NCBI RefSeq assembly: GCF_000716545.1
Contig: NZ_JNWZ01000058.1
Span: forward strand, 1 to 44,188
DNA length: 44,188 nt
From: Kitasatospora phosalacinea
GTDB lineage: Bacteria; Actinomycetota; Actinomycetes; Streptomycetales; Streptomycetaceae
Reading direction: 5' to 3'
The notes beneath the pieces are model-generated. The model worked only from the letters and a program-made list of their open reading frames with translations. It searched no databases and was not told where the DNA came from. Every line of letters begins with the position of its first letter. The first letter of the stretch is position 1. Positions 39,586 to 44,188 of this stretch are shown here, piece after piece. The position numbers were made by a program, and so were the translations under genes.

Positions 39586-40932
39586 ATGAAAGCCGGCCCC
39601 TCCCAAGAAGAGATCCGCCAGCACAACCTCGGGGCGCTGCTGCGCCACGTCCACCTGGGCGGGCCCACCTCCAGGGCCGACCTGGCGACCCGGATGGGCC
39701 TCAACCGGAGCACCATCCTGGCCCTGGTCAACGACCTGACCGCAGCAGGTCTGGTCCGCGAGGAACTGCCCCAGGTCACCGGCCGCGCGGGGCGCCCCTC
39801 CCTGGTGGTCCGGCCCGTGGCCACCCGCGCGCACGTGCTGGCCCTGGACGTCGGCGTCGAGCGCCTCACGGCCGCCCTGATCGGTCTCGGCGGCGTCTTC
39901 CTGGACCGGCGCGAATGCGCCTGGTCCCCGGAGCGCCCGCAGGACCCGGCGGAAGTGGCCGACATCCTGGCCGAGTACGCCGACGACGTCCTGTCCGCCG
40001 CCCCCGCCGGTGGTTCCTGTGTCGGGGTGGCCGTGGCGGTGCGCGGCATCGTCCGCCACCCCGACGGCCTGGTCAGCCTCACCCCCAACATGGGCTGGAA
40101 GGACGTCGACCTCGCCGCCGAACTCTCCGGGAGGCTGCACCTGGACGTGCCCGTGCCCGTGCTCGTCGCCAACGAGGCCAACCTCGGCGCGCTCGCCGAA
40201 CACCGGCGGGGCGGGGGACGCGGCAGCCAGAACCTCATCTACCTGCACGGCGAGATCGGCATCGGCGCCGGAATCGTCGTCGACGGCGAACTCCTGCGCG
40301 GAGGACGCGGCTACGCCGGCGAGATCGGCCACATCACCGTCAACCCCCACCGAGGACGACCGTGCGGCTGCGGAGCCCACGGCTGCCTGGAGGCCGAAGC
40401 GGGCGAACGCGCCCTGCTGGAAGCCGCCGGCCGCGACCCCCGCGTCACCGGGGCCGGAGCGGTGCGCGCCGTCGTCACCGCCGCCGACCTCGGCGACGTC
40501 ACCGCGCGCGCCGCCCTGCACCGGGTCGGGGACTGGCTCGGCATCGGCATCGGCACCCTCGCCAACCTCTTCAACCCGGACCTGATCGTCTTCGGCGGCA
40601 CCCTCCGCGACGTCTACCTCGGCTCCGCCGCGCAGGTGCGCAGCCGGGTCAACACCAGCGCCCTCTTCGCCTGCCGGGAGCACCTGCGCCTGCGGGTCAG
40701 CGAACTCGGCGGCGACGCCATCCTGATCGGCGCCGCGGAACTCGCCTTCTCCGAGCTGCTGGCGCGACCCCTGGAGACGCTGTCCCCCCATGCGGAAGAA
40801 GGCGCACCGATCCCGCGTGGCAGCAGGAGAGGACAACTCGCAGTGAACCCGCTTCCGCTCGAACCCGCGGACCACGGGAACGACCCGGGCCACGGCCCGG
40901 GTGTTCGGGCCGGTCTGGGTCTCGACCGGTAG
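39586..40932 (+). CDS. ROK-family transcriptional repressor with extended C-terminus
   Basis: 448 residues; ATG at 39586. N-terminal winged helix (NLGALLRHVHLGGPTSRADL, MGLNRSTILALVNDLTAAGL) and the GRAGRPS linker; then the ROK sugar-kinase-like domain with DVGVERLTAALIG, NEANLGALAEHRRG, GEIGIGAGIVVDGELLRGGR and the zinc motif CGCGAHGCLE. The family senses sugars; S. coelicolor Rok7B7 next to xylFGH controls xylose uptake and also wider carbon control and antibiotic production. About 45 low-complexity residues follow the normal end (after LLARPLETLSPHAEEG), running through a hairpin that looks like the terminator. The extension may come from a lost stop codon. Confidence 0.93.
   Translation: MKAGPSQEEIRQHNLGALLRHVHLGGPTSRADLATRMGLNRSTILALVNDLTAAGLVREELPQVTGRAGRPSLVVRPVATRAHVLALDVGVERLTAALIGLGGVFLDRRECAWSPERPQDPAEVADILAEYADDVLSAAPAGGSCVGVAVAVRGIVRHPDGLVSLTPNMGWKDVDLAAELSGRLHLDVPVPVLVANEANLGALAEHRRGGGRGSQNLIYLHGEIGIGAGIVVDGELLRGGRGYAGEIGHITVNPHRGRPCGCGAHGCLEAEAGERALLEAAGRDPRVTGAGAVRAVVTAADLGDVTARAALHRVGDWLGIGIGTLANLFNPDLIVFGGTLRDVYLGSAAQVRSRVNTSALFACREHLRLRVSELGGDAILIGAAELAFSELLARPLETLSPHAEEGAPIPRGSRRGQLAVNPLPLEPADHGNDPGHGPGVRAGLGLDR
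40883..40902. terminator. Hairpin inside the 3' end of the rok gene
   Basis: acccggg and cccgggt arms (up to 9 bp if fully paired) surround ccacgg. It is within the unusual C-terminal extension of the rok ORF and looks like the operon's terminator. Confidence 0.5.
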
Positions 40933-41514
40933 CAGGCGGGCACCCGCAGCGGTCGCGGCTCGCCCGCCGACCGGTGGCACCCACCGGATCGTCGGGCCGG
41001 GGGCTGTCCAGTGAACCGGTGTCGCTCGACCGGTTGAGCTGCGGCGGCCGGCGGAGAGTCGGCCGCCGAAGGCGGTCTCGAAGGCGTTGACGCGGTGGCG
41101 GTGCACGATCCGGCGGTCGGCGGGGCGGGCGAGGGGCGGGGCCGCGGTGGTGTCCTTCCGGCCCGGGGCCCGGGGTCAGCCTGTTGTGCGTCGCAGAGGG
41201 GCGGACGCGCAGGTGGCAGAGGTCGAAGCCGCAGGCGTCGCCGACGTGCGAGCGCAGGACCTGGTGGCCGGCGGCCTCGACGGAGGAGCGGTGGAAGGCC
41301 ACGGTGAGTCCGACGAAGCCGGGCAGGTCACCGCCGGCCAACACGCCTCCCTGACGGTCGACTTCGGCTTTCGGCCGGGAGGCGAGGGCGGCCAGGCCCC
41401 TGGGGGTGGCGTGCTGGACGGCGGGCGGTCCTCTCCAGGATCGGCCGGGCGGCGGCGCGGTCCCGGACGTCCTCGCCGTCCGGGTCGCGTGGCGACGGAT
41501 ACCCAGGAGAGCCC

Positions 41515-41530
41515 GGGAGAGCGCTCTCCC
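41515..41530. promoter_or_regulatory. LacI-type palindrome GGGAGAGCGCTCTCCC
   Basis: A perfect 16-bp palindrome with the central GCGC of LacI-family sites; its GGGAGCGCTCCC-like core resembles CebR (cellobiose repressor) boxes of Streptomyces. It is about 440 bp from the GH16 start, beside a decayed minus-strand stretch, so its original target may be gone. Confidence 0.6.
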
Positions 41531-41876
41531 AAATGGCGGAGCACGGCTCGTCGGGCGCCCTCCCGCGACGCCATCGCGGCAGGGAAGTCGATTCGACTCT
41601 TGAACGGATAGGTGCTCGGTCGCGTCCAGGTGGTCGTCTGTCGGATCGCCCCGGTTCCGCACGGGACCCCCGCAGTCGCGGGTCTGCCGCTTCTTCGAGC
41701 GCGGCTCCACCTCGACGTCCCGGCCTGGGGATGCGTCGGTCTTTCGCCGAGTCCACCTTGTGGGGCGCGAGCGAGCGGGATGAGGCCGGCGGTGCGCCGA
41801 ACACCCACTTCGATGCCCGGATACCGATCCACGGTGCACCGATTGACGCTCATTGTTTCGGAACTTGTTCATTTCA

Positions 41877-41905
41877 TTGACGTGGGCGCAACAGCGGCGC
41901 AATCA
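41877..41905 (+). promoter_or_regulatory. Promoter of the GH16 gene
   Basis: TTGACG (41877-41882) and CAATCA (41900-41905) with a 17-bp spacer. Transcription would begin near 41912, at the edge of the LacI-type operator. Confidence 0.5.
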
Positions 41906-41912
41906 TCACGCC

Positions 41913-41932
41913 ATGAGAGAGCGCTCTCTCAT
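41913..41932. promoter_or_regulatory. LacI-type operator of the GH16 gene
   Basis: ATGAGAGAGCGCTCTCTCAT is a perfect 20-bp palindrome, 25 bp upstream of the GH16 GTG and just after the predicted -10 box. A repressor bound here would block transcription initiation. Its core AGAGCGCTCT is shared with the palindrome at 41515, pointing to the same regulator, which is not encoded in this window. Confidence 0.8.
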
Positions 41933-41957
41933 TCAGGACCACTCCAGGAGAGATGCT

Positions 41958-44081
41958 GTGACAGGTAGCCCCCCACATCGCGCCCTCGCCGCACCACCCC
42001 GCCCACTGGTCTTCGCGTTCGTCGCCGTCCTGATCGCGACCCTCGCCCTCGCGGTGAACCAGGCCGCTCCCGCCCGCGCCGAGGGCACCCTGCTGTCGCA
42101 GGGGAAGACCGCCACCGCCTCCTCCACCGAGAACGCCGGAACGCCGGCCTCCTCCGCGGTCGACGGCAACGCCGGCACCCGCTGGTCGTCGGCCGCCTCC
42201 GACCCGCAGTGGCTCCAGGTCGACCTCGGCGGCACGGACACCATCACCTCCGTCGTCCTCACCTGGGAGGCCGCGTACGCCAAGGCGTACCAGATCCAGA
42301 CCTCCACCGACGGCACCACCTGGACGAACGCCTACACGACCACGACCGGGCGGGGCGGCTCCGAGAGCCTGGCCGTGAACGGCACGGGGCGCTACGTCCG
42401 CGTCCTCGGCACCCAGCGCGCCACCCAGTACGGCTACTCGCTCTGGGAGTTCCAGGTCTACGGCACCGCAGGCACCGGCACCGGCACCGGTACTTGCTCG
42501 ACCACCAACGCCGCCCTGAACAAGACCGCCACCGCCTCCTCCACCGAGAACGCCGGAACGCCGGCCTCCTCCGCGGTCGACGGCAACACCGGCACCCGCT
42601 GGTCCTCGGCCGTCGCCGACCCGCAGTGGCTCCAGGTCGACCTGGGATCCTCGCAGAACGTCTGCGGCGTCCAGCTGTCCTGGGAGGCGGCGTACGCCAA
42701 GGCGTACCAGATCCAGGTCTCGGCGGACGGCACCACCTGGAGCACCGTCCACTCGACGGCCGACGGCCGGGGCGCGACCGAGCTGATCACCCTGTCCGGC
42801 ACCGGCCGGTACGTCCGCGTCCTCGGCACCCAGCGCGCCACCCAGTACGGCTACTCGCTCTGGGAGTTCCAGGTCTTCACCGGCGGCGGGGGCGGCACCC
42901 CGAGCGGCGGGAAGACACTGCTCTCGTACGGCAAGCCCGCCACCGCCTCGACCTACCAGGACAGCGGCAGCTGCACGGGCTGCACGCCGGCCAAGGCCTT
43001 CGACGAGGACCCGGCGACGCGCTGGGCGACCAGTGACGTCAACGGCTGGGTCGACCCGGGCTGGATCGCGGTCGACCTCGGCGCGACCGCGCACGTCACC
43101 CAGGTGGTGCTGCAGTGGGACCCGGCGTACGCCAAGGCGTACCAGATCCAGGTCTCGCCGGACGGCAACACCTGGACCAGCGTGTACTCCACCACCAACG
43201 GCAAGGGCTTCAAGGAGACCCTCGACGTCGACGGCACCGGTCGGTACGTGCGGATGTACGGCACCGCGCGCAGCAACGGCTACGGCTACTCGCTGTGGAC
43301 CTTCGACGTGTACGGCACCGGCGGCAGCCCCACCGCACCGCCCGCCCTCCCGCCGAACCCGGCCAACCCGCCGCGCCTGGTGTGGAGCGACGAGTTCAAC
43401 GGCGCCGCGAACACCAAGCCGGACCCCGCCAAGTGGACCCAGGACCCGGGCAACGGCCAGAACGGCGAGCTGGAGCTCTACACCAACGGTGACAACACCA
43501 ACCTGGACGGCAACGGCAACCTCGTCATCGAGGCCCGCAAGGAGGCCAACGGCCAGTACACCTCCGGCCGGATCAACACCCACGGCCACCTCGACTTCAC
43601 CTACGGGCACGTCGAGGCCCGCATCAAGGTCAGCGGCACGCAGGGCCTGTGGCCCGCGTTCTGGATGCTCGGCTCGAACTTCAAGTCCGGTACGCCGTGG
43701 CCGAACTGCGGTGAGATCGACATCATGGAGCACGTCGGCAAGGTCGCGGACTCGGTGTACTCCACCCTGCACGCCCCGGCCTACAACGGCGGAGGCGGCT
43801 ACGGCTCGCCGTACACCCTCGCCGGGTCGGACTTCGCCTCCGACTTCCACACCTACGCCGTCGACTGGGACTCCACCCACATGACGTTCGCGGTGGACGG
43901 CCACAGCTTCTTCACCGTCGACCGCTCGACGCTGGAGCAGACCCGCGGCCCCTGGGTGTACGACCACCCCTTCTACATCATCCTCAACAACGCCGTCGGC
44001 GGTGACTGGCCCGGGAACCCCGACGCCACCACCGTCCTGCCGCAGAAGATGATCGTCGACTACGTCCGCGTCTCGCAGTGA
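41958..44081 (+). CDS. Secreted GH16 beta-1,3-glucanase with three discoidin-like domains
   Basis: 707 residues from the GTG at 41958 (ccaggagagatgct upstream); the longer ATG at 41853 overlaps the promoter and operator. The signal has RPLVFAFVAVLIATLALAVN and cleaves near ARA-E. Three F5/8-type-C (discoidin/CBM32-like) domains of ~130 residues follow, the first two almost identical (ATASSTENAGTPASSAVDGN, WLQVDLG, YAKAYQIQ, GRYVRVLGTQRATQYGYSLW), the third divergent with a Cys pair (SCTGCTPAKAFDEDP). The C-terminal ~235 residues are GH16: WSDEFNG, GRINTHGHLDFTYGHVEARI, GLWPAFWMLG and the catalytic GEIDIMEHVG (Glu about 586 and 591). It should cleave laminarin-type beta-1,3-glucans of fungal or algal walls, anchored by the binding domains. 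Confidence 0.95.
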   Translation: MTGSPPHRALAAPPRPLVFAFVAVLIATLALAVNQAAPARAEGTLLSQGKTATASSTENAGTPASSAVDGNAGTRWSSAASDPQWLQVDLGGTDTITSVVLTWEAAYAKAYQIQTSTDGTTWTNAYTTTTGRGGSESLAVNGTGRYVRVLGTQRATQYGYSLWEFQVYGTAGTGTGTGTCSTTNAALNKTATASSTENAGTPASSAVDGNTGTRWSSAVADPQWLQVDLGSSQNVCGVQLSWEAAYAKAYQIQVSADGTTWSTVHSTADGRGATELITLSGTGRYVRVLGTQRATQYGYSLWEFQVFTGGGGGTPSGGKTLLSYGKPATASTYQDSGSCTGCTPAKAFDEDPATRWATSDVNGWVDPGWIAVDLGATAHVTQVVLQWDPAYAKAYQIQVSPDGNTWTSVYSTTNGKGFKETLDVDGTGRYVRMYGTARSNGYGYSLWTFDVYGTGGSPTAPPALPPNPANPPRLVWSDEFNGAANTKPDPAKWTQDPGNGQNGELELYTNGDNTNLDGNGNLVIEARKEANGQYTSGRINTHGHLDFTYGHVEARIKVSGTQGLWPAFWMLGSNFKSGTPWPNCGEIDIMEHVGKVADSVYSTLHAPAYNGGGGYGSPYTLAGSDFASDFHTYAVDWDSTHMTFAVDGHSFFTVDRSTLEQTRGPWVYDHPFYIILNNAVGGDWPGNPDATTVLPQKMIVDYVRVSQ

Positions 44082-44085
44082 CCAC

Positions 44086-44120
44086 GGGCTCCGGGGCCGG
44101 CCGGTCCGGCCCCGGAGCCC
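44086..44120. terminator. Terminator after the GH16 gene
   Basis: A perfect 15-bp stem (gggctccggggccgg at 44086-44100 with 44106-44120) with a 5-nt loop begins 5 bp after the stop codon. Confidence 0.88.
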
Positions 44121-44188
44121 TTCCGCGCCCGACGCCGTCGACGACGTCGCGGACGCCCCCACCCCCCACCCCCACCCCTGTGCCCCGA

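Larger units (their letters stand above)
40933..41957. other. 1-kb region without an intact gene, upstream of GH16
   Basis: No frame on either strand gives a convincing complete protein. On the minus strand near 41190-41370 a short stretch has protein-like composition (GVLAGGDLPGFVGLTVAFHR, then SSVEAAGHQVLRSHVGDACG), but it is flanked by shadow-like Arg/Pro sequence and lacks a start. I read it as a decayed gene I cannot name. The stretch also holds two LacI-type palindromes and the GH16 promoter. Confidence 0.45.

Noticed and set aside
41176..41853. A minus-strand gene in the region upstream of GH16
   Set aside because: Only a short protein-like stretch, no start, no family, and flanking shadow-type sequence; reported as a possible decayed remnant instead of a CDS.
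1..44188. tRNA, rRNA, transposase or prophage genes
   Set aside because: None was recognised on either strand by reading for conserved motifs; a covariance-model scan could not be run here.

Overview
The window is very GC-rich (third codon positions are almost all G or C), dense with Sec-secreted proteins, uses GTG and TTG starts, and carries families typical of Streptomycetaceae: an HxlR regulator, an MltR/MmyB-like regulator beside an SDR, a XylFGH-ROK sugar importer, GH13-CBM20 amylase and peptidase-inhibitor I36-CHAP proteins. It is most likely a Streptomyces or Kitasatospora chromosome; the sequence alone does not separate the two. The mix of secreted enzymes, paralogues and decayed genes suggests an accessory, arm-like chromosomal region.

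Layout. 1-1360: decayed sequence, with the last codons of a secreted-protein gene and a broken MerR locus. 1381-3069: a LuxR/TrmB-like regulator divergent from a 57-residue secreted peptide. 3454-6067: three secreted proteins, two aimed at the cell wall (M15-like peptidase with a peptidoglycan-binding domain, and I36-CHAP). 6536-9718: a minus-strand operon of three paralogous secreted proteins of a family I do not recognise. 10041-12884: a small secreted protein and two secreted seven-repeat RCC1 proteins. 12986-15337: a UvrA2-like ABC ATPase. 15624-17807: a secreted alpha-amylase. 17980-25222: regulators (HxlR, response regulator), a NTF2-like protein, a Tat-exported FAD oxidase, a secreted esterase, an MFS exporter and a LapA-like membrane protein. 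25493-30183: a LURP-one-related protein, a scar joining a decayed CBM13 gene to the last codons of a sugar permease, then an intact permease and a GH3 glycosidase. 30438-35044: an MltR-type regulator facing an ADH / cyclophilin-like lipoprotein / SDR / CMD-like / cupin gene set. 35311-35973: a CBM13-GH30 pseudogene. 36324-40932: xylF-xylG-xylH-rok. 41958-44081: a GH16 beta-1,3-glucanase with three discoidin-like domains under a LacI-type operator.

How it works together. Much of the window is carbohydrate capture: amylase, GH3, GH16, a xylose-type importer and the remains of CBM13/GH30 plant-polymer enzymes. Each live set has its own palindromic operator (ROK-type upstream of xylF, LacI-type upstream of GH16, inverted repeats upstream of the amylase). 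The left 13 kb is different: nearly every gene is secreted, disulfide-rich or wall-directed, and it begins with a regulator/secreted-peptide pair. The three-paralogue operon with its eight-cysteine, Trp-Cys-ending proteins and the twin RCC1 propellers are the best candidates for an undescribed system; their function cannot be read from sequence.
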